From positions 21,915 through 85,914 of the forward strand of contig JAEUBA010000109.1 in NCBI GenBank assembly GCA_018257865.1: DNA of 64,000 bases, in the 5' to 3' direction. The notes beneath the pieces are model-generated. The model did not search any database, had not been told where the DNA came from, and saw only the letters and a list, made by a program, of their open reading frames with translations. This document shows, one piece after another, positions 23,430-34,924 of this stretch. The DNA comes from Stereocaulon alpinum. Lineage: Eukaryota; Ascomycota; Lecanoromycetes; Lecanorales; Stereocaulaceae. How positions within the stretch are numbered: the stretch's first letter is position 1; every line of letters starts with the position of its first letter. The position numbers and the translations under genes were made by a program.

Positions 23430-24684
23430 ATGGAGGCCGCAGCACCACTAATACACAAGGTATCGCCACTACCGGTCCCACCATTCCTTCTGAACGAACA
23501 TCTCTACGACGTCCTTGCAGAGGCTCCACCTTTAGACTCAGCAACCACCCAGCCCTTGTGTACGGCCAAATCCTCTCAGTACTCAAGTTATGCTGACTGG
23601 CCCCCGCCAGCATCATGGGCTTTCGCCAGGAAGCGACCGACAGGCGAGAGGTTGCCGCAAACCATTGCACATCGAGGCTACAAGGCGAAGCATCCTGAGA
23701 ATACAATGGGCGCTTTCCAGGGCGCGGTGAAAGCAGGCGCACACGCAATAGAAACAGACATACATTTGACGAAGGATGACGTTGTGGTACTCTCTCATGT
23801 GAGTGTCAAAGTACTGAGAATTATCATATTAAGGACTGACGGAAGATAGGATGCAACGCTTAAACGATGTTTTGGGAAAGACGAGAAGATAATAAATTGT
23901 ACATACGACTACGTCGCCCAACAACGAACCCTCGCAGTTCCCCATGAGCCCATGCCTCGTTTACGAGATCTATTACAATTTTTGGCTTCTCCCGGCTTGG
24001 AAGATACTTGGCTACTGTTAGATATAAAGGTACGCAAAAATGAGGGCTATGAATTAATGATATCTAACATCTCGCCAGCTTGATAACGATGCCGACGATG
24101 TAATGAGATTGATCGCGAAAACAATATCAGAAATTCCTCCTAGTCCTCACAAACCCTGGAACCAACGCATCGTCCTCGGCTGCTGGGCAGCTAAATTCCT
24201 TCCCCTTTGCGCCAAATACCTCCCCGGTTTCGCCATTTCGCACATCGGCTTCTCACTGTCCTACGCCCGGCAATTCCTAGCCGTCCCCAACGTCTCCTTC
24301 AACATCCTCCAAAGAACATTAATCTCACCATACTTCGGTGCCCGATTCCTACAAGATGCCAAAACGAAAGGCAGGCCAGTCTTCGACTGGACAGTCAATG
24401 AAGAGTCAATGATGAAGTGGTCAATAAGCAAAGGATTAGATGGCGTCATAACAGACGACCCAAAGAAATTCCTCGAAGTGTGCGATGATTGGGAACGAGG
24501 AAAAAGGGAGATTGTCATCGTGTGGAAGCAGTGGGTGTCAATTCTTTGGGTTCAACTCATGGTCATTGTTTTCGGTTCGATATTCTGGTGGAAGTATGGT
24601 GGGAAGGAGGGCAAGAAGAGGAGACTAGAGAAAGGAAAAGAGTCAGTGGCCCTTCTGAGTAAAATGGAGGGAGGTATGCAGTAA
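23430..24684 (+). CDS. PGC1: Glycerophosphodiester phosphodiesterase-family lipase, PGC1-like
   Basis: Three exons: 23430-23798, 23850-24029 and 24079-24684; introns of 51 and 49 nt; 384 residues. The GDPD domain shows [18 protein letters not shown] (catalytic His-Arg), [19 protein letters not shown] (metal-binding Glu and Asp), and near the end [14 protein letters not shown] hydrophobic segment at ~340-362 ([20 protein letters not shown]), then a basic tail, make it a tail-anchored membrane protein. Yeast Pgc1 is a phosphatidylglycerol-specific phospholipase C of lipid droplets and mitochondria with the same layout. The N-terminal ~75 residues are variable. Substrate is inferred from the layout. 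Coding strand is C-rich around 24,160-24,400 and G-rich after 24,480. Confidence 0.87.
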
Positions 24685-26272
24685 CGATGATGCCGTTTCT
24701 GTGATGGTTATATTGTGAGCTTGATCTTGGGTATAGAAGGAGAGCACGGCTTTGTGTGCTTATGAACATAGAAGATACAACGACGAAGACGATCCCGATG
24801 GAACCCCGACTCGGGGTTCTGAGGGTTGGGCGAGATTCAATTTCATGGTTTTGGCGGTCTGTTTTGGCGCACGTTTCTGGCAGGCTGAGGAGTTTGGGCG
24901 TCGTCATAAGGCGCGTGGGGTGGAATCCGAGCCTGCTGAGCCTGCTGAGTCTGCTATGGGCCTATCAACTTCCCAAATGGAAATCAGGTTTAGAAATTCT
25001 CATTATAGAAAAGTCCTATCTTCAGCACATTGACAACGACTTGATTGAACTCGGTGTATGGTGAATGCTACTGATTCATGCCCACCTAGGCTACAAGGCT
25101 GGGAGACACTATACCGAAACCCCTCGTGGCCGTGAACCAGCTCCTTCTCGAATCCTCTACTCTCGGTGATGAATTCATCCTACATTATTGCGTCAAGCGG
25201 CTGCTCTGCGATGCCCGACGTCTGCTTTGCCCATACGTTACAACGGAGCAAGGTACTTGCCTGTTCCCCGGGGAATCTGGACTTGGGATTTACGAGTGGA
25301 GAATAGAAAATGTCTTCGCACAATACCTCGTTCTCTACATGATCATTGTAACGCTATATGAGAGTCCGTTACTCCATTCGAGACTGAGTTATGGACAATG
25401 TATTCAAGCGTTGCACATCTCAGCTAGTTTGCAGCTGGGAACCCGCTGTTGCGGGTTGGCAATTCTCGATCAATTGATCGGGGCAGCGCCTTTCCATCTG
25501 GCTAATGCTGTTTGCGCTAAGAAGGTTGTTGGGTTCAGAATATTTTATTGGTTTTGGGATTGCGTTTTGCAGAGGGAGAGGTTGGCCGTTCTGGTTATGC
25601 GTGCGTGTGTAGCTGTTGAGCATCGAGAGAACCTGATAGTGGGGATGCGCCTAAAAGCTGATGCCCGTTATACCATTGTTGGATATACGTGGTTGAGGGT
25701 GCTAGGGTGGTTTTCAATCAGAACGTGCAGTGGTTGTGTGCTCTAATATGCGGCCCAGTCGAAGCTTGGAAGGGCAGTCTTATAGTGCGATTAGTGATAA
25801 GCCTTGATGAGCACGTTAGGTGGCACACGTCTTGTCATGTGGATAGGTGCAGTGGGATAGGAAATTCTGTGGGTAAGACGAGAGCCTCAAGGCCGGTAGA
25901 CGATTTGCCTTTCAATTTTTCAAAAGCTCTTGCTTGCCTCATCTATCTTGTACAGAGCTTGAATCTGCGCAGTCAGAGTATCTATGGCTAGCGCTACTGC
26001 TACGGAGACAATTGTTCCCTAGGAAGGGAGGCTTATTGGTATCAAATACGATGGAAGCACATGGAAATATGCTTCCTTGGCATTTCGCTGCTGCCTTCAG
26101 CCCTGTCAGCCTCGCTGCTTCAATCTACAACCCAAGATTCATCACTTTCATCATCAATCATACAAGCAACTGGTCTCTTCATCATTAAAGTTCTCTCGGG
26201 CCAGTGTCTGTCTACTCTTACTTGATTGCAGCGCCTTGTTCCCACTACAAAGTCCTATCAATTGCATCGTGT
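24685..26272. other. 1.6 kb without a supported gene
   Basis: A 206-codon open frame (25126-25746, plus) begins with GTG, is unusually rich in Cys, Leu and Tyr, and resembles nothing I know. Its codon use does not resemble the neighbours. It may be chance or a decayed gene. Nothing else seen. Confidence 0.35.
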
Positions 26273-29200
26273 ATGATGGAGGGGTTCGCCGCCGCCGCCA
26301 ACGCTGCTGGCGTTCTAAATCTAGGCCTAGTCGTCTGCCAGGAGCTATTGAGGTACTATATTTCTTGGAAGGGGGCGGCGGACGACGTCGAAAGGATGTA
26401 TGCCTCTATTGAAGCCTTGGCTGAAACCTTGCTGTGCCTGAAGCGGACGTATCAGAAGGAGTACCTGGATGCGGAAGTTGTGAAACGGGTAAAAGATTGT
26501 ATCAAAGCGTGCGAGAGTAATATGTCGACCTTGCAAAGGAAGCTTGACAAGATCAACAACATTACCCAGGCCAACCCGAAGTGCATAGAGAAGATGAAAG
26601 CTCAATTTCAGCGGACGTTATACCCATTCAGGGAAAGCACTTTGGCAAGGTTGAAAGAGATCTGTAATGGCCTGCGAGATGATTTGGTCCTTGCTCTGCA
26701 CACATTGCAGATGTAAGTCGAACGATCTCAGACTCCCACTTTTAATTCGCAACAACACAACAAATGCTGCTTACGATGTCGAGCACTCACTAACCAAGAC
26801 TACCACTTAGTGATGAAGCGTCAGCATCAACTCAAAGCCTCAACGAGATCAAAACCGAGGTGTCCCAAATGTCCTTGGATGTCAAAACTATCAATACTCA
26901 GCTGAGCCCAGCGTTAGCTCAAATTGACAAGATACATTCATTTCAGGAGGGTATGATGCTCTTAGCGACCTTTGAGAAATTTTGCTACGTACTAATAGTG
27001 TCCACCACAATAGACCAGTATATGACTGCTATTTATGATTGGTTCTCCCCGCTTTCGCGAGACTTTGCTATGAAACAACACGAGACCTTCAATATCCCTG
27101 CTAAGCAAGACAGGCTAGGTCATTGGATGTTGAAGACTACAGAGTACGAAGAGTGGCTGCTTGGTTCGGGGAAGGCTTTGTGGTGTATAGGTAATCGTAA
27201 GTGTTGCCTTTCTCCATGTGTCTCTGCACAATACTTCAACAGTGGCTCTCGCAGTCTCTTTCGAAAGGAGGTTATGCCTCAGGAGCTTTTTGGATATTTT
27301 CAGTCTACTGTGCATGAAACGGGTGACAAAATATTCAATTTTTGTTATCTTCCATTCTTAGCGGCATTTCAAGCTGACTTCGACCTTAGCGGGCGTGGGA
27401 AAGACTATTCTTGCGTACGTACAATGTCCGCGTAACCCTGGAATTCATTGGCTCGATCTATTACTGAGATGCCTTACAACAGTTCTTTCATGATTAATAC
27501 CCTCCAATCTTGCTCCAATCTAAGCATTGGGCTCTCGTACTTATACTGCAACTATAGCGAAGCGGGTACGCAAAGCGCAACTAATTTGATGAAATGCATC
27601 TTGCGGCAGTTGGCTTCACGTACAGACGTTCTCAACAACGATCTAGAAAGGTTTTATAAGAAGAAGTCGTCACCATCATTTGCAGAATGTTGCCAGCTAC
27701 TCGATACAGCCGCCGATCATATGTCAAACATCCATGTTGTCATTGATGCTTTGGACGAATGTACCGAAGCTACGAGGGATGAACTACTCCCCGCGTTGGA
27801 GAAACGCCCAAGAATCTGTCTGATCATCACATCACGACACACATTTAGATACCATTATGAACCCGAAAGTGCCATATGCTTGGAAATTCAAGCCCAGGAA
27901 GAAGACATCAAACAGTATCTTAGCAAACGAGTGGAGACCTCTAAAAGGTTGCAAGATCACATAGAACAGTGTTCCCACCTTCGAGACCAGATCCCAGACG
28001 TTATCATCGCAAAGGCTAAAGGAATGTTCGTTACCTCAAGTCTCATTTGGTAGTAAGAATCTGGATTAACTGAGTCTTAGGTTTCTACTCGCTCGATTGC
28101 ATCTGGACTCATTAATGACTATGGCCACGCCTCGACGGGTCAAGTCAGCATTGGATACTTTACCAGAAGCGCTAGACGAAACATACAATAAAGTTCTGGC
28201 GCGAATAAAAAGCCAAGTTCCAGAGCATGCTACCCTTGCTTTGAAAACGCTGGCCTGGATACATCATGCTCTTAGGCCGCTCGAAACCATCGAGCTTCGA
28301 CATGCATTAGCTGTGGAAGAAGGCGACTCAGGTTTTGACGCAGATGGCTTACCAAACCTTGAGCTGATCTTGACAGTCTGCGCTGGTTTAGTGGCGATCC
28401 GAGAAGGCAATACAGTGGGCTTTGTCCACTACACTACTAAACAATACCTAGAGCGCCACTCAGGAGAACATTTTCCTAACGCTCCGATCGCTGCAGCAAA
28501 GACTTGCCTCACCTATCTTTTGTTCGATGAATTCGCAAGCCCATTACAGTCTAGTGATGGGGACTCTGATGGCGAGACGTACAGTGGTTTGTTTAGTGAT
28601 CGTTTGAAGAAGCACCCGTTTCTACAGTACGCGTCTCAGTACTGGCCAGATCACGCACGGTGTACTTCACTGAAGGATATCCAAGGACTAGCCCTAAAAT
28701 TCCTGGGACACGAAGGAAGGATTTTGTCATGCAGGCAGGCAATCCAAGCGGCCTTCTGGGAACAAGATACCATTTCAGGCTTGGCGTTCGCCGCAGACCT
28801 TGGCCTCCACGAGATCTCAAGAGTCTTATTGGAAGCAGAGGCTGACGTTGAGGGTAAAGATTCGGACGACGTAAGACCATTGCACAGAGCATCCGCTCGT
28901 GGATCTGAGGAGGTTGTGTTGCTGCTTCTCGAACACGGCGCAGAGATGGAAGCGAAGAATGTTCACGGACGGACGGCTTTGCATTTGGCTACATCACGGG
29001 GACATCATAATGTAGTGAAGGTCCTACTTGATAATGGAGCTGACTTTGAAGCAACTAATGAGAATATGGAATCGCCGCTGCATTTAGCAGCACTGCGGGG
29101 GCTACTCGAGTCGACGAGATTACTCTTAAACTCTGGTGCCAATAGTGAAGCCAGAGACCAAAGAGGCTGGACCCCGCTACACAACGCAGCATGTAGAGGC

Positions 29201-30046
29201 CAGGTTGAATCTATGAAGTTGCTGATTTATCGGGGTGCCGATATTGAAGCCAGAGACCAAGAACGCCGTACCCCGCTACAGTGTGCAGTATATTATAGTG
29301 AGGTTGAATCCATGAAGTTGCTGATTGATAAGGGCGCCGATGTTGAAGCCAGAGACAGAACAGGCCGTACCCCGCTATATAACGCAGCATATCATAACGA
29401 GGTCAAACCCATGAAGTTGCTGATTGATCGGGGTGCCGATATTGGAGCCAGAGACCAAGAACGCCGTACCCCGCTAAATTACGCAGCACTACGTAGCGAT
29501 GGTGGACTTATGAATTTGCTGATTAATTGGCATACCAATATTGAAGCCAGAGACGAAACAGGCTGTACCCCGCTACATTGCGCAGCACTATGTGGCGATA
29601 TTGGAATTATGGAGTTGCTGATTGATCAGGGTGCCAATATTGAAGCCAGAGACCAATGGGGCCGTACCCTGCTACAGTGTGCAGCATGTCATAGCAAGGT
29701 TGAACCTATAAAGTTGCTGATTGGTAGGGGTGCCAATATTCACACAAAGAACGATGATGGGAAGAACGCGCTATCCTTGGCAGCCTACCACGGGTCTAGT
29801 GATACGATAAAACTACTGTTAGCTTTAGGAGCGGATATCGAGTCGGGGGACAAGAACGGGCTCACCGCTCTGCATTATGCAATTCGTGGTAGGTGCGTGA
29901 GATCAACGCAGTTGCTTATTGATAGGCGTGCTCAAATCGACGCCATAGATACGAAGGATCGGATAGCTTTGTATATGGCTGTACATGAAAGGCGTCTCGA
30001 GATGGCAAATTTGTTGCTGCAGCATGGAGTAGATCCAACGGTTTAG
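26273..30046 (+). CDS. STAND protein: HeLo-like N-terminus, NACHT NTPase, ankyrin repeats
   Basis: Six exons: 26273-26712, 26811-26950, 27014-27196, 27390-27414, 27483-28025 and 28081-30046; 1098 residues. The helical N-terminus (~1-150; VCQELLRYYISWKGAADDVERMY) resembles HeLo-like or SesA-type fungal signalling domains. The NACHT core has GNPGVGKTIL (Walker A, ~252-261, mostly on a 25-nt exon) and HVVIDALDECT (Walker B, ~347), then ITSRH. A winged-helix-like part is visible (LKTLAWIHHALRPLETIELRHAL). From ~705 there are twelve 33-residue ankyrin repeats. Fungal proteins of this build act in non-self recognition and regulated cell death, though most are untested. The frame ends at TAG 30044-30046, after which the same frame continues an ankyrin repeat for 47 codons to TGA 30188-30190. 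Intron 3 (193 nt) is the least certain join. Confidence 0.82.
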
Positions 30047-30190
30047 GATTGTGATGGCCGGACACCTTTGGATCTTGCGAAAGGAGGCGAACATTCCCAT
30101 GGAGAAATGGATTATATTGGGGTTGCTGAGCTGTTTCAAAGTTACTTGTCGTTCCAGGGTGAGGAGAGCGTCTCTTTACAAGGTGCCTGA
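30047..30190 (+). pseudogene. Orphaned 3' end of the ankyrin gene beyond the stop
   Basis: After the TAG the same frame reads DCDGRTPLDLAKGG and on through YIGVAELFQSYL to a TGA. DGRTPLDLA is the start of a thirteenth ankyrin repeat, so this was coding in an ancestor, or is still reached by readthrough. Loss of 47 residues leaves the NTPase and twelve repeats intact. Confidence 0.65.
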
Positions 30191-30609
30191 TTGTACTCAA
30201 GGACGGATTGGGACACGGGAAATCGTGGTGACCCTCAGCCTTCGGAGAGCTCTCACCTCGAGATCCCACCGAGGTTGTTTAATCGCTTCTCTAAGTCACC
30301 TTCATGAGCTACATGTGCTCAAGGTGGAGTACCGTGACTATTCTACGAATTAGCTCGAATTGCTTCGGAAGCTTGACGTCACACGTCTTGCAACTCACCG
30401 CCAATTCCTGGCTAGAAGTTTTTCGAAGGGTGTTCTTCCTGACCATGATGCACAATTTCTCTATGGGGGAAGAGCTTGTAGGATGATCGCTGGACAGCTT
30501 GCCAGTGATGATGCTGTCACTCTGGACAGAGTTCCCGGACTAGTAATGGTGTTGGACACTCCGAAAGGTTTGACAAGAACCTTGCCTCTGGATGAAGACA
30601 CTGTTACTG

Positions 30610-31084
30610 ATGGCTAGCCCAGGCCGCGCCGTAGTCGCTACAAGGGACATTCCCGCGAAGACCGTTGTTGAGACAAGTCCTGTTCTGATCATGCCTTCGG
30701 AAGATCTTGGCGCTCTCAAATCAACTGTGTTAAACCATTACACATAGTATGTCATCCCATTTCAACTTTCGGGTGAGCCAACTGACCCGAGGCAGCAATT
30801 GGCCAATCAAGAACTCAAATACTGGGGTTGTATCACAGACTCAAGCGGTAGCACTCGGTTTAGGCTCCCTGTTCAACCATTCAACTCTTGATCAGAACGT
30901 CGGATGGAATAGAGATGTGAACGCGCAATGCATTGTGTATAGAGCGCTAAGAAATATCAAGGCTGGGGAGGAGCTGTGCATCAATTATGGAAGGCTGTGG
31001 TTTGCTGATGCGGATGAGGAGAAGCTTGGACAGGGTGATGATGACAATGATGATTTTCTTACTGGTATAGAGATATTCGAATAG
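30610..31084 (+). CDS. Short SET-domain protein
   Basis: Two exons, 30610-30746 and 30796-31084, with a 49-nt intron (GTATGT...GGCAG); 141 residues. The protein is almost only a SET domain: SPGRAVVATRDIPAKTVVE opens it, LNHYT|YNWPI spans the join, LGSLFNHSTLDQNVGW holds the SAM-contacting NHS motif, and ELCINYGRLWF is the closing motif. It ends with an acidic tail. Single-domain SET proteins of this kind are common in fungi and likely methylate a non-histone protein, but the substrate is unknown. An open frame upstream (30360-30617) is out of frame with it and has no SET-like residues. The start used is the first ATG in the right frame; a short upstream exon cannot be excluded. Confidence 0.75.
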
Positions 31085-31963
31085 ACTATATGCATTACTC
31101 CTCTACTCCTACCAATGCCATTGAGCAGGCTTTTCACTAGTGGGATAATGAAACTCAAGAAGTACCGCTTGTCTTGCATTTGGATAAGCTACGGTGTCTA
31201 CTTTAGCAATGGGATAGGACATGAGTTTCAACAGTCTGGAACTACAGGGACTCTTGTGGTTTTTGACACGGCGTCTCCTACAGTTATGTAATAAGTCATG
31301 GACTCTTTGTCTGAGATCATCTTCTCAAAGCAGAGTGACCAGCATTTGTTTCTTTAGCGGTACCACCACGCCAAGATATCCGGGGCAGCCATTTCCGGGC
31401 ACCAATTCGATCACGTTCTAGCTCGAGCGGCTCTCTCGCTGTGGCGCATCCGCAGCGCATGGCAGCCCGGAAGGATGGAATTTGGTTGGTCCAGAAACAT
31501 CCTTTTGCTGACACGTCAAATGCCAGGAACGAGAGCCGAGACCCCCGGAATACGGAAAACCCCAAAGAGGCGACTTTTCCGCTTTACTTTTCATCTTTTC
31601 GCCTTTGGGGGGCTACGTACTACCTAGTTCTACCTTACCTAAGGTACCTTACCTACCCTACCGACTTGATTCTAAAGAACCTGCCTAAGGTACTTACCCG
31701 TGACACTACCCCATCTCTTGCAATACGAACACCTGACCTATAACACTAGGACGACTACACATATACTGCTTACTGAAATCTATACCATCTTCATCACATC
31801 TACTACGTCCATCCAACATCAAGTGAAGCCATCGAGACCAGCGTCATCCTTTTAACGATCGTCAACATCCACCAGCGTCACCGACATCATCACCAACGAC
31901 GATCAGCCTATCCTACAACCACAACCACACACACGCCCTCACTCCTCCCTCAACAACGTTATC
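31085..31963. other. Intergenic with CTACC/CCTTAC-rich promoter
   Basis: Upstream of the AN1 gene. At 31,615-31,690 it has repeated CTTACCTAAGGTA and CTACC elements partly arranged as inverted repeats. The last 200 bases are rich in C and A with CATC/CAAC runs, as in a fungal 5' UTR. No gene. Confidence 0.4.
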
Positions 31964-32603
31964 ATGCGTTCCTCACGCTCATCCTCGTCCGCTTCCTCAA
32001 CATCAATCCCCTCAACCCCATCAGAAAACTTTCAAATATTTGTCAAGCTCCTCTCAGGCGACAGTACGCCACACCCATCTCCCACCCCAATCCATCCAAA
32101 CAACCACTAACATCTCCTCCCCCACAGCCATCCCCCTCACCATCCCCTCCGACACCACACTCCCCACCCTCCTCCACCTTCTCTCCCTCCGCACCCACGC
32201 CCCACCCACCGAAATCCGCCTCGTCCACGCCGGCAAGCACCTAACCGCCTCTTCCCCCATCCCCTCCCCCTCTTCTACCACCCAAGCCGCCCTCCCCTCC
32301 CCAACAATATCCACCCTCCTCCCCCCCTCCTCAACCCTCCACATGCTCCTCCCCCTCCGCGGCGGCACAACCACCACAACAACAACCAAAAGGCAAAAAC
32401 AAAAATGCACCTACAACTCCTGCAAAGAAGGCGCGCAGCGCATCGTTGGCGATTGCAGTTTCTGCCAAGGACATTTCTGCGGCAAGCATCGCATGCTGGA
32501 GGACCACAAGTGTGTTGGGTTAGAGGACTGTAAGCGGGAAGGGCATGAGAGGAACAGGGATCTGCTAGAGGGGGGAAGGACGGTTGTTCTTAAGGGCATC
32601 TAA
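31964..32603 (+). CDS. Ubiquitin-like/AN1-type zinc finger protein
   Basis: Two exons, 31964-32063 and 32128-32603, with a 64-nt intron; 191 residues. After a Ser-rich start, ENFQIFVKLLSGDT opens a ubiquitin-like fold that continues across the join (IPLTIPSDTTLPTLLHLL, then TEIRLVHAGKHL and LHMLLPLRGG). It ends in a Gly-Gly pair as in ubiquitin. The C-terminal AN1 finger has CTYNSC, GDCSFCQGHFCGKHR and HKCVGLEDC, giving the expected Cys/His ligands. AN1 proteins of this kind take part in ubiquitin-proteasome and Cdc48 stress responses. An alternative start at 32040 in the intron-retained frame loses the first ubiquitin-like strand and was rejected. The coding strand turns from C-rich to G-rich near 32,420. 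Confidence 0.82.
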
Positions 32604-33591
32604 ATCAACATAGGGTAGTGGCTCTATCAAAGGGACCGGATAATGCAATCAATATACGGACAGCCCCTGGGTAATCGGGACACGTACGGGAGCTGGTGAT
32701 ATTGCTGGGTATAATCAATACGTTCGAGCGAGAATGTCCTTGACCTTTTTTTCAGCGAGCGTTGCTTTTTCAACCGCTTGCCATCTCGCCGTCTCTATAC
32801 CACAATACTGAATGAAACAAATCCGCACACGTACTCCTTATTCTTTGCTAAAACCCATACTCTCATTTCTCACGCAAAGCCACAATACAAACAAATCCAC
32901 TTTCAGATTCTATGATCCTCATGTCCTGAAGTCTCGATACCCATCTACATGCCAAAAGGACACGAGCTATGCACAGACTGCCTCATATACAATCCAACCT
33001 AACCTCTCTTGCACCTCACTCGCCAGCGACGTGCGACTATCAAGTGAATGAGATTCTCATCATTTCCCAAACAGCAAAAGCAAGAACCCCATCCTCTGAT
33101 CCTAGGGTCCTCGCCAAGAAAGCGTCGACTATCAAAGCCAGAAAGCACAAGAGCGATAGGGGTGTGAGGGGGGGGGGGGGTTTGCTGGATTCCGGCTCCT
33201 GCGTAGGTTTGCGAGGATGGGGAAGTTTAGTGTTGGAGGTTGGAGAATGACGCGAGAGAGCTAGGGATGTTTGCTCATGGAAATGGGAACACATGTGATG
33301 ATGTTTTGCATAGGAATTCTAAGGGAGGGGGTGAGTATAGCTTCTCCATTCCCCAAAGCCACTAAAGCCACTAAAGCTACTAAAGGTCCCTAAGCATCCC
33401 CTCCCCACCACCTACACCCGAAATGTAACCTCTTCATCTCATACCACAGCCTCCCCATAAACTCTCCAACCGCCACCCTATCCCTCCTCGGCAAGCGAAA
33501 AGACGCCTGAACGTCATCTCCTACGTCGAGGTTATTGGCGTGGGGTGGCTTTTGATGGAGGGCTGGTCTAGGGTTAATTGTCAGTCTGTTT
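32604..33591. other. Intergenic with simple repeats
   Basis: Holds a run of 13 G (33168-33180) and a three-unit ACTAAAGCC-type repeat (~33353-33388). No gene supported. Confidence 0.4.
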
Positions 33592-34790
33592 CTAATGATG
33601 GGTACCGTAAGGAGTGTAGAGCGATGGAATGGATGAGAGGTAAAGAGCGCCGCATGTGCTGGAGCCGAGTTCCGGCCACAAGTTCGAAGCGCAGGTTTTG
33701 ACGAGGGGATGGCGGGCGTAGAAAGCGATGAGCCGGCTTTGATTTTGTAGAAGCGGACGTAGGATAAAATGGGGAAGGGGAAGGTTAGGGTGCCGGATAT
33801 CGATGCTCATGCGGGATTCGTCGTCAGAAGGTTGGGGTAAGGGATGTTAGGAGGGGTGGGGGGGAGGCGAGGAACGGTATTAGAGTGCGTGTGCGTTAAA
33901 GGTGTGGTTTGCATGCGATTGGTTCGGTGTTAGCGTATGAGTTGGTGGCGCTGGTGGTGAAGGGGAGTTTTAGGAATTTGAGGGATGAGAAGAGTGTTCT
34001 CATCTGAGCTATGGTGGTTTCTGAGTATTGGAGAATTTTCCAGCTAATGGTGCTGCATGTGAAGTCGTCGAGTTTTGTTCCTGCTTTTGCTAGACTTAGC
34101 AGCAGGTAGAGCATATGGGGAATGCCGCTCAGATCTTCAGCTGTCGCCTCACGGCTGACGAAACTGCCCTTGTCCGCCAAAGCATCCGCGAAAGCAGTCT
34201 GCGATGCCTCGTTACGATACCTCATGTCTCGGTATTGCATTGCTACTGACTTCGTTTTTGACAAGTTTCTGATTGCTGTAGCAAGCGTGGCAGCATAGTC
34301 GCCCGAGAGCACTCGCTGTTGCTCCTTTACGTGCTCTTGGTACTTTGGAAGTAGTGCCTTGCATTCTCATGAGGTTTGGCCATGCTTGCAAGAGCTGTTG
34401 TCCAATCGGGATTGGGCAAACATTCCTTCCACGCTCCGAAGTCGAGATCAGGCAGGAGATCGGCCCTGTAGCATAGCAATTTGACGTATATATGCATAAT
34501 TAGGTGCTCCGAGATGGTCAACAAATGATCAAAGCTGTCTTTTTTGACTACGAGGCAGGCTTTTGGTAGTATAAATCCAGCGCCGACTTCCGAAGAGTTG
34601 TGATAAACTAGGCGCATTCTGGCAACCGCGGGGATACTGAGATGTTGAGAAACTTTGCGTAACAATCCCGTGGGGATCTTCCTGATCGGTGAAGGGTTAA
34701 ACTTATATGGAGATTCAGTATACTTGAAGGACGTTATAGTGGCCTGTGGATCCCAGAAGCGCAGTTGTTATAAGGAGATAATAATCCGGG
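33592..34790 (-). pseudogene. Decayed gene, F-box-like fungal family
   Basis: Minus-strand coding traces occur in several frames. LRFWDPQATITSF (~34,760-34,720) leads without a stop into a ~125-residue run past RMRLVYHNSSEVGAGF to ~34,370. Within ~40 nt near 34,340 the reading must change frame to reach KYQEHVKEQQRVLSGDYAAT, and it then continues to 33896. A further trace with ARHPLVKT lies at ~33,720. A TAA stands just 5' of LRFWDPQ. No GT-AG intron explains the frame change. The style recalls Leu-rich C-terminal parts of fungal F-box proteins, but no F-box is visible. I call it a pseudogene, with family uncertain. Confidence 0.4.
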
Positions 34791-34924
34791 GTTTGGTTGG
34801 AGGCAGCGATCTGGGATGCGAGGAGATAGGGAATGTCAAAAAACCGCAGCTAGAGGGTAAATTCCAGGTATAGAACAATTGAACCAATTTCACCATTTAG
34901 GACAAAGGTTCTTGACCACGATCC

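Noticed and set aside
25126..25746. 206-codon open frame with GTG start
   Set aside because: No ATG start, odd Cys/Leu/Tyr-rich composition, no recognisable domain. Noted only as a possible decayed gene.
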